Below the pieces are notes generated by a model. That model saw only the letters and a program-made list of their open reading frames with translations, was not told where the DNA came from and made no database searches. From the NCBI RefSeq assembly GCF_907165205.1, contig NC_058196.1, forward strand, positions 27,074,501 to 27,138,500: a stretch of 64,000 bases of DNA. The letters run 5' to 3'. Made by a program: the position numbers and the translations under genes. This document shows positions 23,236 through 33,174 of the stretch, piece after piece; the first letter of the stretch is position 1, and each line of letters begins with the position of its first letter. The DNA is from Coccinella septempunctata. Its lineage: Eukaryota; Arthropoda; Insecta; Coleoptera; Coccinellidae.

Positions 23236-24390
23236 GTAGAGATGTAATTTTGTCATCCGATCGGGGTTACCGGTAGATATTTTATCGCAGAAAAGGGGGA
23301 CCGCGTATAGAATTTTTTCTCGAGCGTTATTTTGATATTCCGAACGGAATTCGTTTGAAAAATATTCAATAAAATTATTTCGAGGGGGGGCATTTTTGGA
23401 AACTATAGCTTATGACGTTTTTAAGTCACTTAATTATTTTTATATATATATTAGTTCACTGAATAGGATTTTTCAGCGATTTTTTCCTGATTTTTCAATT
23501 CGAAATATATAAATAATTTTTAGGGGGGCAGTGGCAAAAAAGTTTATTGTGTGTTTTTTTAATGCCAATTAAATTTCTCATTGTAGTTTTTATGTGCATA
23601 GGATTGCTGAATTTTGTTTTTATATTTTTGTTTTGTTTTTATCTTCTGAAGTGTCATTTATTTTCATTTTGTTTGAGATTTATAGGCTACGGCCTCTTCT
23701 CTGTTTCCTTCATAATAATAATAATAATAATATTGTAACAAATTGTCCCGAATTTTTTCACAAGACTTTTCCAAGATCCATATTCATCATTTTTGACGAT
23801 GAAAAAAAAATTAATTTTGTGAGCATCTCATATAAATCATGAATTTTTGTTAGATGTTGATACATGGATAGATATCATTTCCTGAGAATGGCAGAAAAAT
23901 CTAAGAAACTGACGAAGGGCATTTTTACAACATATAACAATGCTTTTCCTGTTCAATAAATAATATCGAATTACTCATTATTTATTACCATCAATATGAA
24001 TGTTGCACGTTAAAGAAACGACAATGTTACAATTGTATTAACCATTATAAAAATTGCAATAATGGGATATCTCGCTGAATGATTTATCGCTCGGCTCGTA
24101 TATTTGCACAACCCAACCAACAACAATAAATCAACATAACAAATATGAGATGATCTCATTCCGTAGAACCATTAATCAAACAAACAATTCCCTCTCAACA
24201 ATATGTTAATTCCTGCTGAAATACTGACGAGTGCGAGTCAACAAACGGTCAACTGTCATTATCGGTCTGGCAGTCCAGATTAAAAATTCCACGTCTGCCT
24301 CATTAAATTGGTTTTATTTAGACCCGGCAAACTTGTGATCAAATATGACGTGTTGAATGTGTATAAACTAATGAGGAACATGGCTGTTCC
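23236..24390. other. AT-rich unique sequence with ATA microsatellite
   Basis: An (ATA)n tract lies at about 23712-23732. Otherwise no gene or element is recognised. Confidence 0.45.
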
Positions 24391-24397
24391 TTCTTAC

Positions 24398-24490
24398 CTT
24401 GTATGAAGGAATTTAATAGTGAATATCCATAAAGATTAGCTGAAGAATTGCTGTGTGAACTCACCTGCAACAAAAAAAAATTATTAATAG
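24398..24490 (-). promoter_or_regulatory. Recursive splice site candidate with RS-exon
   Basis: On the minus strand, a run of nine T, then GTTGCAG (ending 24465), is joined directly to GTGAGT (24464-24459). A strong 3' splice site thus abuts a consensus 5' splice site with no exon between them, the definition of a recursive splice (zero-nucleotide exon) site. 67 nt further on, CAAG|GTAAGA (junction 24398/24397) provides a second donor, so 24464-24398 could act as a cryptic RS-exon. Such sites subdivide very long introns in insects. Two similar sites lie on the same strand of this window. Confidence 0.6.
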
Positions 24491-24499
24491 AGTCAATAT

Positions 24500-26128
24500 G
24501 CAATACAATGAAATATTTTTGCGTACTTGATAAACACGAAATTCTCATCGTCATGAAGGTCGCGCAAAGGTCAAACCGAACGGGAATTAATCGTATCTTA
24601 ACAAGAAAATGAGACGTCCCAGGATTTATGAGGCTTCAGAAACAGGTTAAGTATAAGTTCTTTATATGGTGATCCGAAATTTTTTATGAATTCGGAACGA
24701 ACCAGTATCCTGTAATTAATTAACTGTTTATAAAATGAGAAAAAGTACGCGAAACGCTTGATTTATTGCTGACAACGAGGGGCGAAAAAATAAAATTGGT
24801 CCTGCGAACCGGAGATGATCGAAATGGGGCCGGCAATATAAAATACGGCTTGTATACCTGCGCTTCAGAATTCAACGGAATAAAAACAAGAAATGATGTC
24901 TATGGCCATACTGAACCTACTACAACATAAACCGGAAACGGAAACTCCTAATTGTCAATAATTTTAAGCTACAATGAAATATATAGATAAAAATGAAAAT
25001 TCTCCGAAGGCATTTTCAAGCATAATTTTTACAGTTTTCTATTCTCATAAATGTATTTTTTACTGATTTATTATCATGAACATGATAAGGAAAAATTTTT
25101 GCAGCTACTTGATCAAGAACCGAAAAACGCATAATTCCCCTTGATTAATATTCCCAGCTTATGATTAGACATGGATCAATTAGAAACTCAATTGAGAATT
25201 TACATAATTTCCCAACACATTCGAATAATTACAAAAAATGCCGGCTTTCTGAAACAGGTCCCGCCTCGCCATATAGAAAATTCCGAATTAAAAGCGGCCT
25301 TCTTCCGTAAAACAAAAAAAATGGTTCTTCGTAAAAGCTGTAATAAAAGAATAAATTGGGCCGCCCTGAGGTTGTGCAAACCAGCGGCGCGGATCTGCAA
25401 AATTTTCGGTGCCAGCGTAGCCAATCCTTAATTACCCCCCTTATTCTGTAACCGAATGTGAAAATTCGTAGAAAAACGAGGATGAAAGCGAGAACAGCAG
25501 GAGGTCCAGGGCGTATCGAAAGTAACAGCCAACGATCAAAGAAGCTGGATAAATCATCCACGGGTGTTAATGCGCGTTTGCGCACCATCATTATAAATAA
25601 TTTATTATCAATCGGAGTCAGTAGTGGAGCTGCATTTATAAATAATAATCATAAGTACCTTAAGCGAAGTAGATTGATATCGCTTATTTATGGCTGTTTA
25701 ATTGTTTATGAAAAATATAACTCATTGCGAATTATTACAGATTCGAATAGACGAAGTTATACGCCCGCTACTTTTACGTCGTTTCACGTGACTCAACAGA
25801 AGCGGTTTTTATTGATCTTTATTGCCGTTCGTTGTGACATTCTTCGGCAAAAATGGACCGCAAGGACTATGAGAAAAATCCACTTTCGTTTTTATTTACA
25901 TTCATCAATTGTCAATAGTGGGCGTTATTGTTCGTTCCTTAATTAATGCTTCAGTCGGTCACATGCGATTATTTGAAATCTAATTGTATCTGTCCATTTT
26001 TGTCGTTTTCCAGAGGTATCCAGAAGGGTTCTGAGATAAGTGAAGATTTAGTGCTGAAAACCCTGTAAAAACAATTGAATATTTACTTATTTTCCCATTT
26101 CACTTTGATATGATTTTCCATAAAAATT
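24500..26128. other. Unique sequence, no gene recognised
   Basis: Overlapping frames (25171-25431 and 25458-25946 plus, 25229-25591 minus) show no domain. I consider them chance frames in mixed-composition DNA. Confidence 0.4.
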
Positions 26129-26763
26129 AGTCAAGGTGAGTCTTTGACTCGTAAAAATTTTTCAACAGTAGATTCTTGAGGTCAAAAAAAATACTTTTTT
26201 CCTTTACCATTTTTTCTGAATCGGCTCGATTTGAAAGATACAGGCTGTTCAAAAACCATTAAAAAATGTTAGTTCTATCTCACAAACGGTTTTATCGAAT
26301 GAAATGAATTACGGAATACAGTTTTTCATTTATTTGATTAATCTTTTTCGAACACAAGGCATCACCTACGTCTTCCAGTTTTCTCATTATGACCATTACG
26401 TACATAAAAATACCTAAATTTAAAGAACCCACCTCTGGAAACTGAGTTGGACGCTATCTAATGAATATTTGAACCTTTCAAAAATTGGAAAATATCTGTG
26501 AAATTTTACAAATTGTGTACTCTTGCTGAATACAACTCTGTTGTTTAAGAGATCCATTAATGTGTAGTGTCACAGATTTAGCTAGTTATTCTGGAAGTAA
26601 ATTTGTTTTTCTAGGAGTGGTCAAACTCATTATGAAAATTTAAAATGGCTATATCTTTGTACCCGGGCCGAATCGGAAAAAATGGTATAGAAAAAAAGTG
26701 TTTCTTCTGACCTCAAGAATATAATGTTGAAATATTTTTACGAGTCAAAGACTAACCCTGTAT
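26129..26763 (+). mobile_element. M1 MITE copy 3, nearly full length
   Basis: This is the reference copy in this window, about 635 bp. The left arm starts near AAGGTGAGTCTTTGACTCG and the right arm ends CGAGTCAAAGACTAACCCTG-TAT. The arms are inverted repeats of roughly 100 bp (GATTCTTGAGGTCAAAA versus TTCTGACCTCAAGAAT, CATTTTTTCTGAATCGG versus CCGAATCGGAAAAAATG). The interior has no coding capacity. It preserves the undisturbed GGCTATATC target into which the nested element of copy 1 inserted. Confidence 0.8.
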
Positions 26764-26872
26764 GAAGAATATGAAGTCTTTTTATTGAACTATTTGTCTC
26801 CAATTTTATTCATTTCTTCATGATTGTAGATTTTTTGTTGATTTCTACTCGCGTCCATATTCTTTGAATACG
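26764..26872. other. Spacer between M1 and the foldback element
   Basis: Contains ATTGTAGATTTTTTG with ACTCGCG shortly after. A similar string (ATTGTAGATTTTTTTGG ... ACTCGCA) occurs directly right of the next element at about 27204-27232. This could be a long target duplication or a diverged repeat. Confidence 0.35.
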
Positions 26873-27198
26873 AAAACACTTTTTCAGGTAATTGGACTGT
26901 GTTTATTTATATTCCTAATTTGTTGTCATGAAACCGACGTTTCAGTCACACATCGGACCTTTATCAAGGTTTGATTATCATACAAGAACAAGGTCAAAAT
27001 CTATTACATGAACATAAATAGGCATAAAATAAAATTTTCTTTCTCACAATTCTAATTTTTCCCAAGGAATTTCAGAACAACCGTTGACAGTTGACCTAGA
27101 CCTTGATAAAGGTGCGATGTGTGACCGAAACGTCGGTTTTATGACAAAAAATAAGGATTATAAATAAACACAGTCCAAATACCTAAAAAACTGTTTTA
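26873..27198. mobile_element. Foldback element, possible Penelope-like termini
   Basis: The two ends are inverted repeats of about 100 bp. The left arm has GGACTGTGTTTATTTAT, GTCATGAAACCGACGTTTC and ACCTTTATCAAGGT. The right arm has ACCTTGATAAAGGT, GAAACGTCGGTTTTATGAC and ATAAATAAACACAGTCC. The centre is about 110 bp of AT-rich DNA. The TTGATAA ... GAAAC layout in each arm resembles the hammerhead ribozyme motifs reported in Penelope-like retroelements. Those elements may also carry terminal repeats in inverted orientation. No reverse transcriptase or GIY-YIG sequence is present, so this would be a non-autonomous or collapsed copy. A plain foldback DNA transposon is the alternative. Confidence 0.5.
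27097..27146 (+). ncRNA. Hammerhead-ribozyme-like motif, degenerate
   Basis: The order is CC-TTGATAA, a helix-II candidate GGT ... ACC, then GAAAC, then GTCGG. A hammerhead core is CUGANGA ... GAAA. Here the first box reads UUGAUAA, changing C3 to U and G8 to A. Those two core positions pair with each other in the active structure, so the double change would retain a U-A pair. An inverted second copy with GGTCC and GACTGAAAC lies on the minus strand at about 26925-26971. Activity is unproven and may be absent. Confidence 0.3.
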
Positions 27199-28389
27199 AT
27201 ATTGTAGATTTTTTTGGTCGAGAACTCGCATTGTCAGGGTGATATGGCTGTGAATAATGATAGGATGAATTGATACGAATTATTTGTTGAAGACTTTATT
27301 ATTTTTTCTCAACATTATTCAAAACTCAACAGCTTTCGATCGATAACCTCAAAAACTTTCATTTTATTCGAATTACTTGATTTAAAAATCGTTCAAGGGT
27401 CAATTTCAAGACAAGAATCCATCCATTCGTTCCATTCCTCCTCGGCATCCTTCAAACTCCATTAAATCCTTGACCAACTCGCCTCGGCAATGTCTCGTTC
27501 CCATTTTATGGTTTCATAAAGTGTACGGCTCTCGATCCTGAGAAAACGTCAACTTCGAGACCGCTATCGACGCGATCTAGCAAACTGCTCCTATTCATAT
27601 TCATACTCAACGTCAACTCCGATATCCTTCGTATCGATAACGTTTCAATCGTCCACTTTTCAAGCTTTCCAATCACCGCGGGAAATCTAATATAGTTTCT
27701 CGCGTGACGCTCTATGCTCTACGGCGCGTTGCCTCATGAGATACGGCCTCGCATCGGACTTATCCGCGGCCAGCCGTGATCACAGACGCATCGGACGTTA
27801 ATCTAGAGGGCGTGGTCGAGATGAAACGGAAATGGTAACTAATAGGTGATTTTGAGCGATAATGATCGCCTTATTCTCGAACTGGATTCGACTGGTGTTT
27901 TTCAACGCTCACTTAACGCTTACATAATTGTTATAAGATGCCCTCTTTGCATGTTACCGACCAAAATACGGCCAGACGTTGTCGTCACTCTTGTGTATTA
28001 GCTCGATGAGGAGTTATTATCGTGGTTTGTAATTGTGTATGATACGGAGTCGGGTCACGAATTAATTTTGATTAGTTACCAAGCGGAACTACGTTCTTAA
28101 TTAAATGGATTTATACATTTAGCAGCTGTACGTACGAATAATTGACGTTCAGCCGCTGCACCACGTTTCGTCCCGATAAGACGCAGATTTCGATACTGCG
28201 AGGTCGATCGGTAAGGTTCGATTCATTAGTCGGAACCTTGTTTATACGAGTTTCTATAAACCTGTCGCGATCCATCATCTCGATCGGTAATGAATGCGAT
28301 TCTAATGGTGATTTTCCGATAACGTCGCGGAGGTCCGTTACCTGGCTGCTCCAAGCTCGAGAAATTGATATCGACGTAAATCAGGATAC
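27199..28389. other. Unique sequence, CpG-rich near 27700-27800
   Basis: No gene or element is recognised. Composition shifts from AT-rich to more balanced after about 27480. Confidence 0.4.
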
Positions 28390-28690
28390 GAGAAAAACGG
28401 GACGTTAAGCGCTTTATCATAATATTAACATCGGAAAGAGAATTTGTCGCTTCCTGAGCCATATGAAGTCGACCGGCACACAACACATCTGACAACCGAC
28501 ATCTGACATTTGACAGCTGACGTTCGACAAATCGATTTTGAGCTAGACGTCACTACGAATGACAACAATAAACGTCAACGTTCTCTGCGGCGATATTTCC
28601 ACGAGAAAAATTGGACGATGAGCGCTTTATCATAATATTAACATCGGCAGGAGAATTTCCTCTTTTTGTCGCTTCCTGAGCCATATGAAG
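28390..28690 (+). repeat. Interleaved duplication A-B-A'
   Basis: Block A (28390-28469, containing GCGCTTTATCATAATATTAA and GTCGCTTCCTGAGCCATATG) recurs as A' at about 28602-28690. It shows small changes and a short insertion (CCTCTTTTT). Between them, block B (28479-28593) contains CACAACACATCTGACA, a five-unit run of a 7-bp repeat, ACAAATCGATTT, and GACAACAATAAACGTC. B recurs at 29570-29742. No coding function is apparent. Confidence 0.8.
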
Positions 28691-29569
28691 CCGCATCTTT
28701 AGTGGCGTCTTCCCAGATCCTTCAACGAACGTCAAACAACTAATTCAAATATCGAATAAGACAATTCATCTTACGCAAAAACGTCTTTCGAGGTTATTGT
28801 TCAATACTGTATCCAAGTTAGATCGCCGACGACGAATCTGTCCTATCATTCCTCAGCGTCATAAGTTTATGTACACGTCCGCAACTAATTGTCTAATATA
28901 TCGTCCGATTTTATCGCTAATGAATTTGACATTTGACCAGTTGGACACGGTTGTCCATTACGGCACTGAGAGCAAGAAATGGTCGTAAGATTGTTGACCT
29001 AACCCATTGTTTTGATATTTATGACACGTGCATTATGTACGACCGTTCTAGATCGTACGACAGGGTGGATATGGTGTGGAATGATCACTACAGATGGTGG
29101 ATTATGCGATGATATCCATCCGTACGTTTACCACCAAAAAGGACTATTTGTAGCTTCGAGAATCTGAGGTCTCCGCTCCGTTTACCAAAACACCCTGTAC
29201 CTGCTCTTCGCCGCTCCGCCTCCCCTCCTACCCAGACCAAGAGATGCGCAAGGAATGCTGTAAATCACCCGAAATAATCCGGTGATTGCCATGATTTATA
29301 CCGGAGGAGAGAGAGCCGGTACGAGGGATTTTAACAACGCGCACAACAGCGGTCCCGGGACGTCGCAAATGTCTCTATTCTCGGCCGGTAGCGAGAGGAT
29401 GCAAAAAGTGTCTCTACGCGCGGCCGATACCGACGGTCGCCCCGTCCCCAAACCCGTTCTCTCGCTGCGGAACACGGCCGCAAGAATCCAACGGAATGAT
29501 TAATGCGGGCCTTCACGAACTGACCGATCCATTCAAAAAACGCCCGACTCGATGGCATTCGGCCGACAT
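28691..29569. other. Unique sequence between B and B'
   Basis: Positions 29280-29520 are CpG-rich and open on both strands without a recognisable domain. AACACCCTGTACC near 29192 resembles a MITE end, but no partner end was found. Confidence 0.4.
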
Positions 29570-29742
29570 CACAACACATCTGACAACTGACATCTGACAA
29601 CTGACATTTGACAGCTGACATTTGACAGCTGACATTTGACAGCTGACATTTGACATCTGACATTTGACAGCTGACATTCGACAAATCGATTTCGAGCAAG
29701 ACGTCACGACGAATAACAACAATAAACGTCGTGCGGCGATAT
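29570..29742 (+). repeat. Block B' of the interleaved duplication
   Basis: Carries the same landmarks as 28479-28593 in the same order: CACAACACATCTGACA, the 7-bp array, ACAAATCGATTTCGAGC, GACGTCAC, AACAACAATAAACGTC, GCGGCGATAT. The array has grown from 5 to 14 units. On the minus strand a 186-codon frame (29331-29891) passes through it. Because 7 bp times 3 gives a 7-residue peptide repeat, the openness follows from the repeat and is not evidence of a gene. Confidence 0.8.
29581..29678 (+). repeat. 7-bp minisatellite, 14 exact-length units
   Basis: Fourteen consecutive heptamers, all beginning TGACA and ending TT, GC, TC or AC: TGACATT (6), TGACAGC (4), TGACATC (2) and TGACAAC (2). Not one unit departs from 7 bp in length. 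TGACAG is the core binding site of TALE homeodomain proteins (Hth/Meis), so the array could be a dense homotypic site cluster, though simple slippage explains its growth. Confidence 0.9.
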
Positions 29743-30240
29743 GTCCACCTGAGCCTCCTTCTCCCTCCCAGCCTCCACGACCGTCCCCCGAACACCCAGT
29801 CGAAGATTAAGCGCCAACAAATCGGGGGGCGGCAGAACCGGCGTCGCGCGGAAACGGGGGCGGGCGGCCGCGCCGCGTACGCGCCAGACACACAATGGTC
29901 GAATTAAACGGGGCTTAATATGACCGTTCCGAAATTACGACGTGTGTAATGCCGTCAGATTAGCGCGATAGCGGACGCGACGCCCGCGCCGCAATATACG
30001 GCGCAATATTACGCTTGACACATTACTACCTCGTTAGATTACGGAGGGCCCGGCCGGCCGGGCTTATTAAATATTCGCGAGGCCACGTTAGAGGATGCAC
30101 TTTAATTGGCGTTTTCGTGGGTCCTCCCGGCGTTATTGCGGGCCGGACAGCGGTCGGAGGAGCGCTCGGGGATCGCTTAATGGGCTCTGCGGCCGATCCC
30201 GAATCGATTCAGGTGTTTGGGGGACGTTGTGGGCAATTTC
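29743..30240. other. CpG-rich island
   Basis: The most GC-rich part of the window (GGGCGGCCGCGCCGCG, CCCGGCCGGCCGGG). Frames on both strands are long but show no domain. It may be a regulatory island. Confidence 0.45.
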
Positions 30241-30679
30241 CGACTGGGACAAAGTGGCCATGTAAGATTCTTTCCATAACTTTGTGAATTCTTATATGAT
30301 ACTTCATGTAGCCCAGTAGATATGTATGTTGTACCTTAAGAAAAGTTACTGGAACCTTTGCAGGTCCTTCAGGGATGTTGTGGGACAACTTGGTCGAATT
30401 TTTCATCTCGAGAACCCTGAGTTAACCTGTAGACAGTTGAAAAAGCACAAAATTTTCGGTTCTTCTCTCATAACTCCCGATTTAAGTGATTTTAGACCAA
30501 AACATTCTTGAAAACCTCCAGGAATGGCCAAGTTTCTTCTTCTTCTCAATTCCAAATGGTGTAGTACCTACTTATCGCGTGCAGGTAGAGTATGTCCTAT
30601 GATCCGTGCTTGAAAGAGTTGTTGGAGTGTTACCCTTACCACTCTTCTAGAAGTAGACGCTTTTCTTTGAGAATACGTA
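30241..30679. other. Flank of a decayed transposon-type gene
   Basis: No motif is recognised. It may be the eroded 3' part of the pseudogene at 30680-31060. TTCTTCTTCTTCT near 30535 is a short simple repeat. Confidence 0.3.
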
Positions 30680-31060
30680 AGTATCATTCAGCAGCACAAG
30701 AAGATCAGGGTCCTCCCCTAAATGAGGAAGCTGTCGAACTATTCAGCAACTGAAACAGCAGTGTGTACTATAGATCAGCATAATCAACGTTTTCTACTGC
30801 CTGCTTGACTCTCTCTTCAGCCATCAGCCTCTTTATGACATTCATCTTGTTTGAGTCGTTCAAGAGAAATGTTGCCTTGTCCATATTGCTGACTGAGGTA
30901 GTCTTGGAGAACACAAAAGTTATGAAGGGGTTTGGCAACGACAACCTTCTAATACCTTGGTGTTTTGGTAGCTTATCCCACAATGAGAACCATCAGAAAC
31001 CATTAAAACATTGTCCCCAAAGTGGCTCTTGATATAGTCCGCGTATTTTTCGCTTGACTA
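30680..31060 (-). pseudogene. Decayed transposon-associated protein
   Basis: Across frameshifts, the minus strand gives YADYIKSHFGDNVLMVSDGS, then GISYQNTK, RRLSLPNPFITFVFSKT, FLLNDSNKMNVIKRL, VKQAVENVDYADL, and GEDPDLLVLL. I recall multi-copy 'uncharacterised' arthropod and cnidarian proteins with the order Y-x-x-Y...VVFDGY...TK...RR...FL.N..NK...I..L...DAD...GEDTDLLVLL, which look transposon-borne. The Asp-rich blocks suggest a nuclease fold, but I cannot name the superfamily. Stops and shifts make this copy dead. Confidence 0.45.
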
Positions 31061-32943
31061 CATCTAAACGACCCCCTGATGCAAAAATCCTTCATAGGGG
31101 ACGTGAAGGAATGCATTTCATACAGCTTCCATTCACTGCTTTCATACATTCCTCCTTCTGTGAAGAGAAAACCTATGAAAGGGGACAAGTTCATACTTGC
31201 ACACGTCCCTAAAGTTAGCCTCGGATGTTTTTGTGATACTCACTCCTTGGAATAGAGTCAGCTGGTCTACTGTGATCTATTTGTGTCCTTGATCCATTTG
31301 TTAGGTTGAAGAAGAGTTGATGTACACAGGGTTATAGCAGAATACTCATCAACTTTTATGATGAACGTTTTGGCCGAGGGAGTTATAAGCCAAAAACCGA
31401 AAAACGTTCTGGAATTTTGAGATTTTTCAGCCCTTCTCAAGTAGGCACAGGGTCTTCGAGGTGGAGAACTTGACAGTCATCCCACAGCATCTCTGAACAA
31501 CTCGTTAAAATTCCATCAACTTCTGAATTTTTCCAGCAGACGCCAAATTTCTTGATCTGTCAACAGTAATTCTAAAAGAAGGTAGACAAATCAACTTCTT
31601 CGGTAAAAGTCCAACCCAGTCGACGTCTGGGCGAACTGATAACGAAACTCGTCCAATTGTATAACTACAGCTATATCTCCCGACAACGAGAACAGCGGCA
31701 GCATCTTCCAGATTTCCACAAACTTTCGAAGACGATTCTTCAGACCCCCGCATCGACCCAACAGTCTCTCGGCTCCGTTCTCGTAAATTATGCAGATGAG
31801 CTGCATTTCCCCCTGCACTCGGACCGGGGGAAAAGTCCCAGGAATCAATGGAGGAATGATAAGTCGCACGGCGAGAACGGTAATTTTTCCGAGGCAACGA
31901 AATGAGCGCACCTTACGATGCTCCAACTTCGGATCTAGATTAAAACTGCTACTGGATGTGTAATTTACATACTTCGGGAGGAGTCGGTCCCACCTCATCC
32001 AAGGGCCGGATCAGCACCGCGTCGAACAGAGCCGGCGACTTGGAACGAAGCTCAAATTTGGTCCTTCGAGAAGGATTCCGTTTCTTTGGTGAACCATCGA
32101 ATTCTCACGCGAGCGCAGCGCTTATTATTGCCAAATTTAAAAATATGTAAAAACTGGTTTTTGAGGCCCTGCGCCCCCCGCTGCCCCCCCTGGCTCGCGC
32201 ACGAATCCGGCACTAAATTTTCGCTTGCCTCGAAACGAAATAAAGCAAGTGTAGCGAATGCAAATTAATTGAAATTGTCTCTAACAACTGCACAGTCTGC
32301 ACGTTCGACTGCGTAATTAACGAGCGCCATGCAAGATGGATCACATTTTAAGTGAACTTTTTACAGGGTTCGATTCTGCATATCATATACAGGACGTTCT
32401 CCAAGATAATGTTTATTGACGGTGGGTAGAACTCCTCGATATGAATCATTTCACCTTAAATCGCCGAAATAAAATTTTCGGTTATCATCTCCTCAAGTTG
32501 AATGCGATTTCAATTACTAGAACTGGGCTGAATGAAAGGCAGAAATATGAAGCCGATAACTGAACCGTCACTCTTCGAAATGAAACTATCTGAATAATTG
32601 TTGAGACACTGCATTCAAAGTGCTGAAGACAATGATTTAGAAAAAGTTTATGTAATTAATACAAAATTTCGCAAAGAAATTATGATTTTTTGAATCTAAG
32701 GTCGTAGACTGACAAATTATATTGACAAAGTGACCTAGCAAAAGCAGACCTTTAGCTACTACCCCACACATTTGATTTTCCATAATATACTACAACTTTT
32801 TGGACGTGGGCATACATATTTAGATTAAGGTTTGACAGAACAACAAAAAAAGTCAGGATAACCTAAAGTTATCGTAGTCTTCAATAGAGATTTTCATTTC
32901 TGAGTGGAAAAAAAGCAGCAGTCTGATAAAGTACTATTTTTAC
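31061..32943. other. Unique sequence, CpG-rich near 31590-32250
   Basis: Overlapping minus frames (31505-31897, 31591-31998) and a plus frame (31657-31905) occupy the same DNA and have no known domain, so at most one could be real. AT-rich beyond 32270. Confidence 0.4.
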
Positions 32944-32947
32944 TTAA

Positions 32948-33170
32948 CCCTTAATAACCTGAGTTATGATCACTATTCTAATTGAATAAATATTCTTTAT
33001 AGAGTGTACAAGACAAAAACAACTCAATTTCTGTTTGAAAATTGTATAGTTTTTGTTTGAGAAAAATGGTGTTACATATATGTAACGCTAATAGCTACAG
33101 TTACTGAGAAATAAAATAGATTTGCCACTGAAATTTGCGTTACATATGTGTAACACTAGGTTATTATGGG
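32948..33170. mobile_element. piggyBac-like MITE with TTAA duplication
   Basis: Starts CCCTTAATAACCT and ends AGGTTATTATGGG, a 13-bp inverted terminus with one mismatch. TTAA flanks it exactly at 32944-32947 and 33171-33174. TTAA targeting with CCC-starting termini is diagnostic of the piggyBac superfamily. The 223-bp body has no coding capacity. It contains two near-palindromes, GTTACATATATGTAAC and GTTACATATGTGTAAC (about 33072 and 33149), which may be subterminal binding sites. Confidence 0.82.
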
Positions 33171-33174
33171 TTAA

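Noticed and set aside
25458..25946. 162-codon plus frame
   Set aside because: No recognisable domain, and overlapped by another frame on the opposite strand.
26878..26895. Plus-strand CTTTTTCAG|GTAATT as a recursive splice site
   Set aside because: It lies inside the repeated arm of the foldback element, and the donor side is poor.
29331..29891. 186-codon minus-strand frame with a repeated Cys-containing heptapeptide
   Set aside because: The peptide repeat is just the translated 7-bp minisatellite, and the rest is CpG-rich DNA open in several frames.
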